Shown piece after piece: positions 34,363 to 43,442 of a DNA stretch of 43,755 nucleotides. The notes beneath the pieces were generated by a model that was given only the letters and a program-made list of their open reading frames with translations, made no database searches and had not been told where the DNA came from. This DNA is from JBCCTX01 sp964468435 (GTDB taxonomy: Bacteria; Bacteroidota; Bacteroidia; J057). The translations under genes and the position numbers were made by a program. Within the stretch, counting starts at the first letter, position 1. Every line of letters begins with the position of its first letter. The DNA is taken from contig CAYXVE010000046.1 in NCBI GenBank assembly GCA_964468435.1, positions 1 through 43,755 on the forward strand. The letters are read 5' to 3'.

Positions 34363-35796
34363 TTAGTAGTTTGAATTCTGTTCCAGTACACCACCACTCA
34401 GGTCAATCTCACGCTGAGGAATGGCAAAATAGTAGTGCTTAGGACGCTGGAAGTTACGTGGTCGCTTAAACTGACCACGGTCAATCTGATAGTGCTCTAC
34501 GATATCTATTATACCTGCCTTATCCCAACGCATCAGGTCCTGATGACGGTTATTTTCACCTGCAAGCTCTACACGGCGTTCATGAATCAGATCTTCCATG
34601 GTAGCACCGCTGATAGGCTCCAGACCTGCACGCTCACGAACAGCGTTGATTTCAGCATCTCCATTCTGTCCAGAACGGATTTTAGCCTCAGCAACCAGTA
34701 GGTATACGTCAGCAGAACGCATGATAGATACATTGTGTCCAGCATCCAAACCACCCGTAGGTCTCCAGGAAGCAAACTTACGAAAGTGGTATCCTGTCTG
34801 AGAAAGTCCCTCTTCATATACAGTAGAACTTCTATCTCCACCGAGATCTACGGTATCTCCGACCTTGAATACCGTGTAATCCAGACGTGGATCGCTCTCT
34901 TCAAATTCTTCGATCAGATCCTGAATAGGCTCATGGAAATCCCATCCTCCCCATGGTCTAGGAGTCGTGTAGATGCGGTATGCACAAGAGTTCCATCCAT
35001 CCAGTGTCTGTACAGCGAAAAGCATTTCAGGATTGTTCTCCGTTTCGATCGCAAAATTCTCCTGAAAGTTATCTGCCAATGGATAAGGACCATTGATTAC
35101 ATTATTACCAGCGGCAATAGCCTGATCAAATTTTTCCCAGTATACATACAACTTAGTTAGAAATCCATAAGTAGTTCCGCTAGATGGTCTACCTACGTTC
35201 TCACCACTGTAAGAAGCTGGAAGCAATTCAACTGCTCTTTGCCAGTCAGCCTCGATCGCCTGACGCATTTCTTCAATGGAAGCCTTGGGTTTATTGAAGT
35301 TGTTTTCCTGTACATCAGCTTCAGTGATCAAAGGAACTTCACCATATATTACGTGAAGACGCCAGTTGGCAAAACCTCTCATGAAGTAAGCTTCTCCCAG
35401 TACGCGGTTTTTAAGTGCCTGATCCATTTCAATGCCAGGTACATTAGCTAGTACTGAATTAGCGCGGTTTACGATTTCGTACTTTCTATCATAGCTGAAT
35501 CTCAACTGTGCATTGGCAGGGTCGAAGGTAAACTCTTCGATCGCCTGATCCTCACCGTGGTCACCCGCACGCCAGAAGTCATCAGAACAAATTTCGAAAG
35601 TTTGCTCAGAGTGACCATAAAAATCCTCATCGTCGAGCGGTTCATACAGTGCGTTAGCTGCAGCTACTGCATCATCTCCATTACGCCAGAAACCTGCAGA
35701 AGTAGACTGCGCATAAGGAGTAGATTCTAGAAAGTCTTCCTCACAGCTTACAGCTAATAATGAAGCTGCAATAGTTAAAAAAAGTATTTTTTTCAT
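34363..35796 (-). CDS. SusD/RagB family nutrient-binding outer membrane lipoprotein
   Basis: 477 residues. The signal MKKILFLTIAASLLAVSC gives lipobox Cys18. The SusD fold is shown by the N-terminal DFLESTPYAQSTSAGFWRN block, the TPR-like YFMRGFANWRLHVIYGEVPL segment (about 138-157) and the RxADVYLLVAEA and VRERAGLEPISG and LIHERRVELAGENNRHQDL blocks (about 360-425). SusD proteins cap the SusC barrel and capture glycan or peptide fragments at the cell surface. It lies 101 nt downstream of susC. A strong terminator follows. The substrate cannot be deduced; no glycoside hydrolase is adjacent. Confidence 0.96.
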   Translation of the reverse strand: MKKILFLTIAASLLAVSCEEDFLESTPYAQSTSAGFWRNGDDAVAAANALYEPLDDEDFYGHSEQTFEICSDDFWRAGDHGEDQAIEEFTFDPANAQLRFSYDRKYEIVNRANSVLANVPGIEMDQALKNRVLGEAYFMRGFANWRLHVIYGEVPLITEADVQENNFNKPKASIEEMRQAIEADWQRAVELLPASYSGENVGRPSSGTTYGFLTKLYVYWEKFDQAIAAGNNVINGPYPLADNFQENFAIETENNPEMLFAVQTLDGWNSCAYRIYTTPRPWGGWDFHEPIQDLIEEFEESDPRLDYTVFKVGDTVDLGGDRSSTVYEEGLSQTGYHFRKFASWRPTGGLDAGHNVSIMRSADVYLLVAEAKIRSGQNGDAEINAVRERAGLEPISGATMEDLIHERRVELAGENNRHQDLMRWDKAGIIDIVEHYQIDRGQFKRPRNFQRPKHYYFAIPQREIDLSGGVLEQNSNY

Positions 35797-35897
35797 TATG
35801 TCTGAATTTTCAATGTTTTTTGAAAGTTATAAACACCTATATAACATGGATGAATTCCAGATAGATGTCTGAATGGTGTTAACAATTTGTTAAGTAA
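35797..35897 (-). promoter_or_regulatory. susC-susD intercistronic region with hairpin potential
   Basis: On the minus strand AACACC and GGTGTT pair across about 40 nt that contains an inner CAGA / TCTG hairpin (TAGATG loop). The pairs are short, so this may only be a processing or stability element within the susC-susD message. Confidence 0.25.
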
Positions 35898-38800
35898 TTA
35901 AAATCCTAATGTTGCTCCAAAGATCCAGGTTCTCGCTTGTGGATACTGTGCGTAATCCACACCGCGCTGGAGGTTTCCGTCAACATATCCCATTTCAGGA
36001 TCAAATCCTGAATAATTCGTGATTGTGAATACATTCTGACCTGTGATATAGAATCTTACGCGAGACATTCCTACTGTTTCTGTTAAGGTAGAAGGTAACG
36101 TGTATCCCAAGGTCAGATTTTTCAGACGAAAGAAGTCTCCATCCTCAATAAACAGATCAGAAGTTCTGTGGTTCAAGTTGTTGCGGTTATTGGTCATGCG
36201 GGGAATAGTATTGCTGGTATTAGGACCATTCCATCTTCCCAGTACTTCGCTGTACATGTTAAAAGGATAGGTAGGATCCAACCCCTGCATTCTGTCTGCA
36301 TTGTAGAGTTCCAGTCCAGCCTGTCCCAAGAAGAATAAGGTCAGATCCAGCCCTTTGTAACCAAACTGAGCGTTGATTCCGTATTCTGCATCAGGGAAAG
36401 GATCACCCAAAATCTCTCTGTCCTGATCATCAATGATTCCATCGTCATTCAGATCTACAAATCTTACGTCTCCAGGATTGATCTGTTCATTCGTACGACG
36501 AGGATCATTGGCAATATTGGGATCTGAATTTACCTCTTCTACGGTCTGATACAGACCATCTGTTCTCCATCCGAAGTAAGTACCAATCGGATTACCTTCC
36601 AAGGTACGTACGATTTCCTGGTTAGGACGTCCGTAACGACGTGAAGCCAGGAACACATTTTCTCCATTTAGGTTAGTTACTTCATTCGTAATGAAAGCAA
36701 CGTTAGCGCTGATATTATAACGGAAATCACCAGTAACCCTCTGAAAACTTAACTCAATTTCAGCTCCCTGGTTGCGTATCTCACCTACATTCTGATCAGG
36801 CACATCTGCACGTCCCTGTGTACCTACCGTAGGAGGTGACAGCAGCATATCTTCAGTATCTTTGATAAAGTAGTTGAAGCTTGCCAACAATCGATTGTCC
36901 AGGAATCCGATGTCAAATCCAAAGTCAATCATCTCCGTAGTTTCCCAGGAAATGTTTTCATTAGGAAAACGGCTTTGAGAAGCCCCTACCACCTCAGCAC
37001 CTCCAAATGAGTATCTTCTTCCGCTGGAAATCAGAGCCAGGTATTGCAGACCCGGTACACTCTGGTTGCCTAGCCGACCCCAACTACCCGTGATCTTCAG
37101 GTTGCTAATCAGGTCAGAATTTTCCAGAAAAGACTCACGAGAAACTCTCCATCCTGCCGAAAAAGCAGGAAAATTCCCCCATTTGTTGTCTTCAGCAAAC
37201 TTCGAGGAACCATCTCTACGATAAGTAGCAGAAAGCAGATACTTATCATCGTAATCGTAATTTACACGTGCAAACCAAGATGCCAATGCATCTTCGCTTT
37301 TTCCCCCACCAGCACCCGAAATGGTGTTACCTGCATTGAGGAATCGCTGATCAGGATTTTCATTAGGAAAGTCCAAACGCTGAGCCGAGAAACCTTCACT
37401 GATAAATTCCTGTGCGGTATATCCCCCTACAAAGCTTACACCGTTTTTACCAAATAATCTATTATATGAAAGGAAATATTCAGCAAGCAGCGAATAGCCT
37501 TCATTATAGTTTCTGTTAAGAGAGTTTCTGGAACGTGCACGAATCTGCTTGTCCACTATAATATTGAAGCTTTCTCCGTCTGAAATAGTACCGTCCAAGG
37601 CAAAGTTTCCCTTTAATGATAATCCTTGAAGTGCATTGATACCTGTCATCTTGGCCAAATCAAAATCAGCATATACATTACCCAGTAATCTGTGGCGTGT
37701 ATTTTGGCTATTTTCATCTTCTACAACTTCGAAGATAGGATTATTAATATCTCCAAACTCACCACTGATCTGTGATGAACCATAATCGCCGATTTCAAAT
37801 CCAGCATCTATTAGGGAAGGTATGGGAGTCTCCATTCTTACAGGCAATCCTGGATGGAAACGAATCGCACTCCAGATGATACCACTCTGTGCAGAATTGG
37901 TATTGATTCCATTACCCAACTGGCGAGTCAGCTGTAAGCTTTCTCCGACTTTCAACCAATCGGTAACCTGGTGATCAGAGTTGATACGTACATAGGTACG
38001 TTCGAAAAAGGAGTTTTTGATCACCCCTTCTTCCTGAAAATAACCACCAGAAATGGCAAAAGTAGAACGCTCTCCTCCACCTCTCATAGAGAAATCATAG
38101 TTTTGTGTAACCCCTGTTTCTAATAATTCATCCTGCCAGTTGGTACGCTGAACACGGAAATCTGGATTCTGCCAGATAGGATTGATCTCAGTACCATCAT
38201 TAGCGTAGCGTTCAATCTTCAAATTGGCAAGATCCTCTGCTTCTAATACATCAATGGTCTCCACAACATTGGATATACCTGCATAAGCATTTAATGAAAA
38301 AGAGATCTCTTTGTTGAACCCTCCACGCTTAGTGGTAACGATGATTACACCGTTTGCAGCACGAAGACCGTAGATCGCAGCAGCTGATGCGTCTTTCAGT
38401 ACTTCAATAGACTCGATATCGTTGGGATTGATGTCATTCAATCCACCTGAAGGTACTCCATCAATAACTACCAATGGGTTTGCATTATTGACTGTACCTG
38501 TACCGCGAATACGGATTGAACCTCCATCACCCGGAGCACCACCATTTCTCACAACAGATACACCTGCTGCACGTCCTTGTAGCGCCTGAGATGCACCTAT
38601 TACGGGTAGATTTTCAATGGCTTCTCCTTTCACAGATGAAATAGCTCCCGTGACATCACCAGCTTCCTGTGTACCATAGCCTACAATGACAATATCATCC
38701 AACTGGTTTACCCCTTCCTCCAGTTGAACATTGATTTCACTTTGTCCATTTACAGGAATTTCCTGCTTCAAGTAGCCGATGTATGAATACGCTAAAACAG

Positions 38801-39020
38801 ATTGATCCGAAGGAACTTCAATAGAATAATCCCCCTCGGCATTGGCAAAAGTACCCGATGCAGTACCTTTGATCATAACTGTTGTGCCCGGCATAGGCTC
38901 ACCCGCTGCATCCGTCACTTTACCAGTAACTGTGATATCTTGTGCAGCTAGCACACCTATTCCTGCCCAAACCCAACATAAAAGCATAAAAGCTTTTTTG
39001 CGTAAAAAACTGACATTCAT
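35898..39020 (-). CDS. SusC/RagA family TonB-linked outer membrane receptor
   Basis: 1040 residues. Sec signal about 1-26 (ending LAAQD), carboxypeptidase-regulatory domain about 28-105 (ITVTGKVTDAAGEPMPGTTV to VQLEEGVNQ), the DIVIVGYGTQ TonB box region, a plug domain (VTGAISSVKGEAIENLPV to GVIIVTTKRGG), and a large barrel ending in RTWIFGATLGF with the typical aromatic C terminus. The SusC-type insertion RIRGTGTVNNANPLVVIDGVPSGG and LKDASAAAIYGLRAANGVI are both present. With SusD it imports oligosaccharide or peptide in a TonB-dependent way. No regulator (ECF sigma/anti-sigma) or enzyme gene is adjacent, so the pair looks orphan. Confidence 0.97.
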   Translation of the reverse strand: MNVSFLRKKAFMLLCWVWAGIGVLAAQDITVTGKVTDAAGEPMPGTTVMIKGTASGTFANAEGDYSIEVPSDQSVLAYSYIGYLKQEIPVNGQSEINVQLEEGVNQLDDIVIVGYGTQEAGDVTGAISSVKGEAIENLPVIGASQALQGRAAGVSVVRNGGAPGDGGSIRIRGTGTVNNANPLVVIDGVPSGGLNDINPNDIESIEVLKDASAAAIYGLRAANGVIIVTTKRGGFNKEISFSLNAYAGISNVVETIDVLEAEDLANLKIERYANDGTEINPIWQNPDFRVQRTNWQDELLETGVTQNYDFSMRGGGERSTFAISGGYFQEEGVIKNSFFERTYVRINSDHQVTDWLKVGESLQLTRQLGNGINTNSAQSGIIWSAIRFHPGLPVRMETPIPSLIDAGFEIGDYGSSQISGEFGDINNPIFEVVEDENSQNTRHRLLGNVYADFDLAKMTGINALQGLSLKGNFALDGTISDGESFNIIVDKQIRARSRNSLNRNYNEGYSLLAEYFLSYNRLFGKNGVSFVGGYTAQEFISEGFSAQRLDFPNENPDQRFLNAGNTISGAGGGKSEDALASWFARVNYDYDDKYLLSATYRRDGSSKFAEDNKWGNFPAFSAGWRVSRESFLENSDLISNLKITGSWGRLGNQSVPGLQYLALISSGRRYSFGGAEVVGASQSRFPNENISWETTEMIDFGFDIGFLDNRLLASFNYFIKDTEDMLLSPPTVGTQGRADVPDQNVGEIRNQGAEIELSFQRVTGDFRYNISANVAFITNEVTNLNGENVFLASRRYGRPNQEIVRTLEGNPIGTYFGWRTDGLYQTVEEVNSDPNIANDPRRTNEQINPGDVRFVDLNDDGIIDDQDREILGDPFPDAEYGINAQFGYKGLDLTLFFLGQAGLELYNADRMQGLDPTYPFNMYSEVLGRWNGPNTSNTIPRMTNNRNNLNHRTSDLFIEDGDFFRLKNLTLGYTLPSTLTETVGMSRVRFYITGQNVFTITNYSGFDPEMGYVDGNLQRGVDYAQYPQARTWIFGATLGF

Positions 39021-39516
39021 AGTAAAAAAAATTTAGTTGTTGAATAAGAAGTAAACATTGTATATTTTATAGATTTGTAAGCTTCCCTACCAAAGGAATT
39101 AACTGAAAAAAGATTATCAAGTGCATTCATACACTTTTTCCTTCACCAATTTACATTTTATGTATAGCCATGTATGACAAAGACTGACTATTATTCTATG
39201 AAAAGTATTTCGAGTTACTCCTTTATTAAACAGTTGTTAATTGATGTATAATTCTGGCAATCTATTCGTGCAGTATTAGGTGATCATAAGTGGATAGTTA
39301 ACTCTAGAAAAAGTTTATGTTAAGTAATTTAAAAGAAGTCTTATCATAGCCCATAGGAGCAGGTATGACTTATCAGAATTCTGTAATTTGTTATGAAATG
39401 ATGAGGATTGTTAGGGAAGTATTAGGTTTTGAGGATCAAATGTTAAGTAAGCAGATATTTTTCCACAAAAGTTGTCCAATCTACTTAACCTTGGGATAAA
39501 TAATCTACTGCCAGAT
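39021..39516. other. 496-nt intergenic region upstream of susC
   Basis: The stretch is AT-rich and holds no reading frame I can support. It probably contains the susC promoter, but no exact TAnnTTTG element is visible on the minus strand. The phrase AAAGTTTATGTTA occurs here (about 39309-39323) and again near 43722 at the window end; TTAAGTAA is also repeated (39319, 39443). The significance of these is unknown. Confidence 0.4.
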
Positions 39517-39957
39517 TTACTGGGTGCCGATTGTAGTGTCTGTAGAAATGGGGTCCTTACTTTTCCAGGGCCAGTTTACACAACTGGAAATTTCGGGAAA
39601 CAATACAAAATCTGCTTTACCTTTTAAGGTAAAGGTAGTAACTGGGTAATCATGGAGAATGGTACGTGCAAGATTAAGTGTTTTACCTGATACTGACACA
39701 TCATCAACCAGGAGTATATGTGTACCAGGTAGAGGAGTTGGCGTAAGAGGGGCTATCAGTTGAGGAGTGGAATATCTGGGGTTATTACGATCATCCCGGT
39801 AGTTAATAGATAGCACCATCATGTCAAGGCCCAACTGATGGGCGATAAGACTTGCTGGAACTATACCACCTCGGGATATACCTACCACAAGATCAACTGG
39901 TGGCAGTTCTATATTCCGCAATCTTTCGCTTATTTCACTAAAACTTAAATCGACCAT
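39517..39957 (-). CDS. phosphoribosyltransferase (type I PRTase fold)
   Basis: 146 residues. The PRPP-binding motif is ILLVDDVSVSGKTL (81-94, with Asp85 and Asp86), and the N-terminal VVGISRGGIVPASLIAHQLG loop (about 24-43) binds pyrophosphate. The small size and IPA/Gly-rich loop resemble xanthine-guanine or other purine phosphoribosyltransferases, but base specificity cannot be read by eye. It likely salvages a nucleobase into its nucleotide using PRPP. It is the last gene of the probable operon, 34 nt after an ECF S-component-like membrane protein. Confidence 0.85.
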   Translation of the reverse strand: MVDLSFSEISERLRNIELPPVDLVVGISRGGIVPASLIAHQLGLDMMVLSINYRDDRNNPRYSTPQLIAPLTPTPLPGTHILLVDDVSVSGKTLNLARTILHDYPVTTFTLKGKADFVLFPEISSCVNWPWKSKDPISTDTTIGTQ

Positions 39958-39991
39958 AGGGTTTTATACGTGAATGGACTTTTCAGTTTTA

Positions 39992-40540
39992 CTACTGCTT
40001 TCTGAACTTAAGGGAGAGCAATAAAATATTGATCAACCCTAGAATTAATATACCGACAGCTGCTGTACTGATCATTACGGGAAATTGTGCCAAGGTATGT
40101 CCATAATCGAATCCAAATGGTATGACAAATAAAACGGCTGCGATGATTAACTTGGATAGGATCAAGGAAAGGGGAGCATTAACCCAGCGCATACCAACCC
40201 AATCTTTCAGATAAAAAGCTATTGAAACAAAAGTCATGAGTTCAAGTGTGAGCCTGAGTGTAAATGCAGGATCAGGTTTGCCATATAATAAGGCATTGAC
40301 AAGCGGAGACACAGCAGCGATCATCAATGCGACGGGGAATCTAAAAAAGAGAACAGCTATAAATGGTGCAATGAAAATGGGCAATAGTTTGGCACCTATG
40401 GGAGTAGGTCCAGTTGAAGGTATCAGGTGAATGACAAAAGGGAGAAGCACAGATATAAGCAGTGTTAATAATGTTGCGCCAATTTGTACGGAGGGTTTTT
40501 GCGCAGGATTTTGGGTCAGGGTAAGAGTTTTGGTTTTCAT
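39992..40540 (-). CDS. ECF transporter S-component-like membrane protein
   Basis: 182 residues from the ATG at 40540; a TTG at 40549 would add three. Five to six membrane helices are visible, with loops such as GAKLLPIFIAPFIAVLFFR and SPLVNALLYGKPDP and LELMTFVSIAFYL, which follow the pattern of energy-coupling-factor S components (substrate binding). S components bind vitamins, metals or nucleobases; the substrate is unknown. No ECF A or T component is nearby, so it would need a shared module elsewhere. The gene is 12 nt after the channel gene and 34 nt before a phosphoribosyltransferase, suggesting uptake and salvage of a base, an inference only. Confidence 0.65.
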   Translation of the reverse strand: MKTKTLTLTQNPAQKPSVQIGATLLTLLISVLLPFVIHLIPSTGPTPIGAKLLPIFIAPFIAVLFFRFPVALMIAAVSPLVNALLYGKPDPAFTLRLTLELMTFVSIAFYLKDWVGMRWVNAPLSLILSKLIIAAVLFVIPFGFDYGHTLAQFPVMISTAAVGILILGLINILLLSLKFRKQ

Positions 40541-40552
40541 TTTTAACAATAT

Positions 40553-41449
40553 TTATTCTGTTTTATCACTTGACTTCTTATCTTCCTGTATACCGTATTT
40601 ATTATTAGTAAGTTGTGAAAAATCTACAAAAATACGCTGCCTTGCCTCTACATCTGTGTACTTTTCAGAAAGTAACTTCTCCAGTTTCCGGTCTATCTCT
40701 TCTATTTTGAGTAATAGATCATCTTGATTGTCCTTGACCATTTCATCTACAAAAATGGCATTTACAATAGATAATCCAAACAGACCACCAGAAACAACCA
40801 CCATGATAAAATACAATATAGTAAAAAAGTTAAAAACCGGGTTGTTTTCCTGCAAAATACTTTCGGGAATATCATACCATCCCTCTATGGTAAAAATCTT
40901 AAAAATACTGTAGAAGGAGATAATTGGATCTCCAAAATATTTAGCAGCTTCCGGAGAAACATCTTTAAATAATTTACAACTGATCAATGAAACGATAAAC
41001 GTATAAATAAAAAAAGTGACCAAGACAAATACAGACGCTCTGAAAGCCCGTGCCACACCTGCAAATAGATTTTCGACGTTGGGGATAAATTTGATAAACT
41101 TGAAAAAGCGAATCACACGTACTACCCTAAGAACAAATACAAAGCTCAGGTCTTTCATGGCCGATTCGAATAGCAAAAGGATCGATGGAATACTGAGTAT
41201 AACAATGATAAAATCAAATTTATTCCAGGTATCAGTAATATACAGTTTCCAACCGTGCATCTGTATTTTGAATACAGCTTCAAGTAAGAAATACAGAATG
41301 AATAGGGTATCAAGCAATCCCATCCAGAATTTCAAGATAGGGTACTGGTTGATCTCATCAAATGCCAGTAGAAAAATGATAACAGCATTAAACAAGATTA
41401 CCCCTGCTACATACCTGTCGGTGGTAAAATAAGATCGTAAATGTTTCAC
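40553..41449 (-). CDS. voltage-gated sodium-channel-like ion transporter
   Basis: 298 residues from a GTG at 41449; no ATG is near. It has six membrane segments. The S4 helix carries regularly spaced charges at 108, 111, 114, 117 and 120 (RVVRVIRFFKFIKF). The pore region contains FTIEGWYD (186-193); the selectivity filter is TIEGW (187-191) in place of the NaChBac TLESW, so Ser is replaced by Gly and Leu by Ile. A C-terminal coiled-coil-like segment (LLLKIEEIDRKLEKLLSEK, about 245-263) may hold the tetramer together. It conducts sodium or calcium; the filter change may alter selectivity. It lies between paralogous TPR genes and an ECF S component. Confidence 0.92.
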   Translation of the reverse strand: MKHLRSYFTTDRYVAGVILFNAVIIFLLAFDEINQYPILKFWMGLLDTLFILYFLLEAVFKIQMHGWKLYITDTWNKFDFIIVILSIPSILLLFESAMKDLSFVFVLRVVRVIRFFKFIKFIPNVENLFAGVARAFRASVFVLVTFFIYTFIVSLISCKLFKDVSPEAAKYFGDPIISFYSIFKIFTIEGWYDIPESILQENNPVFNFFTILYFIMVVVSGGLFGLSIVNAIFVDEMVKDNQDDLLLKIEEIDRKLEKLLSEKYTDVEARQRIFVDFSQLTNNKYGIQEDKKSSDKTE

Positions 41450-41491
41450 ATTCGTGTGCTTTTTGGGGCGCTTGCCGGTAGGATATCTTAC

Positions 41492-42460
41492 TTATTTCAA
41501 CTGTATATCATAAAAGTTACACGCCTCCACATTGTCTACATTTCCTTCTATAATCTGGATAAGCGTCTCATTATCGGGTATTCTATCAAACTCTAGTACA
41601 AAACTAGCCCGCTCACCAGGCTGTACAATAAAAAATGATTTTTCATTTTCATTTTCCCCCATAGCCCTTATTAGATCATATCGTTTCCCATGACTTGTTC
41701 TGATGTAAAATGAGGTACTGGAACCAGGCTTTGTATTGATATATCTTTCGGCATCCCCTTCTTCATTAAATACCTGAAAATAAACCTGTGTTACATCTTT
41801 TTTTAGCTCTATTTTATTGACGAGCAAAAATTCACAGCTTTTACCCCCAATTTTAAGATCATCATAGGTAATTCTGGGAGAAAATAAAAAATCCCAGGGG
41901 CGCTTTTTATCTTCTGTACCTGGTATGGGAATACCTTGTGCCTTCATAATTTTCTTGGTACGCTCAAAATTTTGAGAAGCCTCTTCTGAATTTGCATTGT
42001 AATCCATCGCCTGTTGAAAATCCATGTATGCAGATCGATAATCCCCCATTTCAAAATATGCAGCCCCGCGATTATTGTGAAGTTGCTCAAGTTTCTCATC
42101 ATATTGCGTGTGGGTAATGACCAATATTCCGTGAAATACTTCCCTACCCTGACTGTTACCCTCGGATGATAGCCGCCGGTAAATTTCAATTGCACGGTTG
42201 TATTCAGGCAGCGCCTTTTCATACTGTCTTAACCAAAAATAGGCATCCCCCTTGTAGACATAGGCCTCTGTATAGTCTGAATCATAATAGGTAACCTGGT
42301 CCAGAAAGTCTATACTAGCCCTATACCTAGCCTGCTCGTACAAAGCCTTTCCTTCAAACCATAAATCACATATATCTGGATTGTCGTACTCAGACTGTGC
42401 GATCAGCCCAATATTCATACATGTTACCAGTAATAAGGTAATTATCTTCAGCATAATCAT
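41492..42460 (-). CDS. secreted TPR protein with C-terminal beta domain (paralogue 1)
   Basis: 322 residues with a Sec signal (about 1-22, ending AQS). Three or four TPR units follow (for example DYTEAYVYKGDAYFWLRQYE, LHNNRGAAYFEMGDYRSA). The C-terminal part (about 195-320) is a beta-rich domain with ELKKDVTQVYFQVFNEEG and PGERASFVLEFDRIPDNETL. The same domain closes the adjacent gene (PGGKTTFVLEFERIPDDLRF), so the two are paralogues that share TPR and this C-terminal module. The function is unknown; a periplasmic scaffold is plausible. It is 42 nt upstream of the channel gene. Confidence 0.82.
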   Translation of the reverse strand: MIMLKIITLLLVTCMNIGLIAQSEYDNPDICDLWFEGKALYEQARYRASIDFLDQVTYYDSDYTEAYVYKGDAYFWLRQYEKALPEYNRAIEIYRRLSSEGNSQGREVFHGILVITHTQYDEKLEQLHNNRGAAYFEMGDYRSAYMDFQQAMDYNANSEEASQNFERTKKIMKAQGIPIPGTEDKKRPWDFLFSPRITYDDLKIGGKSCEFLLVNKIELKKDVTQVYFQVFNEEGDAERYINTKPGSSTSFYIRTSHGKRYDLIRAMGENENEKSFFIVQPGERASFVLEFDRIPDNETLIQIIEGNVDNVEACNFYDIQLK

Positions 42461-42494
42461 TTAATTGCCTAATTAAGATGTACAAAATTATCGT

Positions 42495-43442
42495 TTATTT
42501 CTTAAGTATAATGCCATAAAAATTAATGGCATGATCAGTGGTAGCATCTCCAGATCTCATGTGGAGAAATCTTAGATCATCGGGGATTCTTTCAAATTCT
42601 AGGACAAAGGTTGTTTTACCACCTGGACGTATTTCAGTATCTCCCCATTTACCCCTTATGATATTGGTTATGTGGTATACTTCATTCATTTCGCGATCTG
42701 TAATAAATAACGAACTCCTGGACAATGGAGGATCCAGGTAGAATCTAAGTGTGGTACGATCCCTGTTTACAACCTGAAGCTCAACCCGAGTCACGTACGG
42801 AGTAAGCTCTATCTTCCTGATACTCATATTTTCCGGTGCATCCTGAACATATATATTATCGCCTTCATAAACGACATTCATAGACTTGGAATCCCTATCA
42901 CGCTGCCACCAGTAGCGGTCGTCGACTTCTTCATTTTTACGGTCAGGATCATTAGTCCCTTCTCCCCGGTCGGGATACCCGCTATCACTATAGTAATTAT
43001 CATCCAGGTCTTCATCATACTTTCTGTCCAGTCTGCGTATCCTTCGTTGCGCAAGCGAATACTGGGGATTTAATGTCAGTGAATAGCGATAGTCTCTGGA
43101 CGCCTGATTGTAATATCCCATATTTTCATATACCAATCCTCGCTTGTAATACAATTCAGGGACATCGTCGTGAATTCGGATAGCTTGATCAAAATCATCC
43201 AGCGATGCTTCAAACTGATCGAGTTGGTAATGTGCTTCCCCCCGGAACTGATACACATCCCGGTTGTAAGGATCAAGTTTTATCGCTATTTCAAAATCTT
43301 CTAAAGCAGCATCATACTGCTTCTTGTATAATTTCTTAGCTCCCTCAATGACATATTTCTGTGCTTTAAACTGATTAAATTTACTCTGACCTGCCAGTAA
43401 AGCAGGCAATAAAACCAGTACCATCCATATCGTCTTTGTCAT
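42495..43442 (-). CDS. secreted TPR protein with C-terminal beta domain (paralogue 2)
   Basis: 315 residues with a Sec signal (MTKTIWMVLVLLPALLAGQ). Three TPR units occupy about 25-135 (YDAALEDFEIAIKLDPYNRD, QFEASLDDFDQAIRI, YYNQASRDYRYSLTLNPQYS). An acidic low-complexity linker (DEDLDDNYYSDSGYPDRGEG, about 142-175) leads to the same C-terminal beta domain as its neighbour (RKIELTPYVTRVELQVVN to FVLEFERIPDD). It starts the run of same-strand genes that ends with the phosphoribosyltransferase; gaps are 34, 42, 12 and 34 nt. Confidence 0.82.
   Translation of the reverse strand: MTKTIWMVLVLLPALLAGQSKFNQFKAQKYVIEGAKKLYKKQYDAALEDFEIAIKLDPYNRDVYQFRGEAHYQLDQFEASLDDFDQAIRIHDDVPELYYKRGLVYENMGYYNQASRDYRYSLTLNPQYSLAQRRIRRLDRKYDEDLDDNYYSDSGYPDRGEGTNDPDRKNEEVDDRYWWQRDRDSKSMNVVYEGDNIYVQDAPENMSIRKIELTPYVTRVELQVVNRDRTTLRFYLDPPLSRSSLFITDREMNEVYHITNIIRGKWGDTEIRPGGKTTFVLEFERIPDDLRFLHMRSGDATTDHAINFYGIILKK

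Noticed and set aside
34139..34366. 75-codon plus-strand frame across the lipoprotein start and the susD terminator
   Set aside because: It overlaps the sus terminator hairpin and the neighbouring lipoprotein start, has no signal or recognised motif, and looks like chance.
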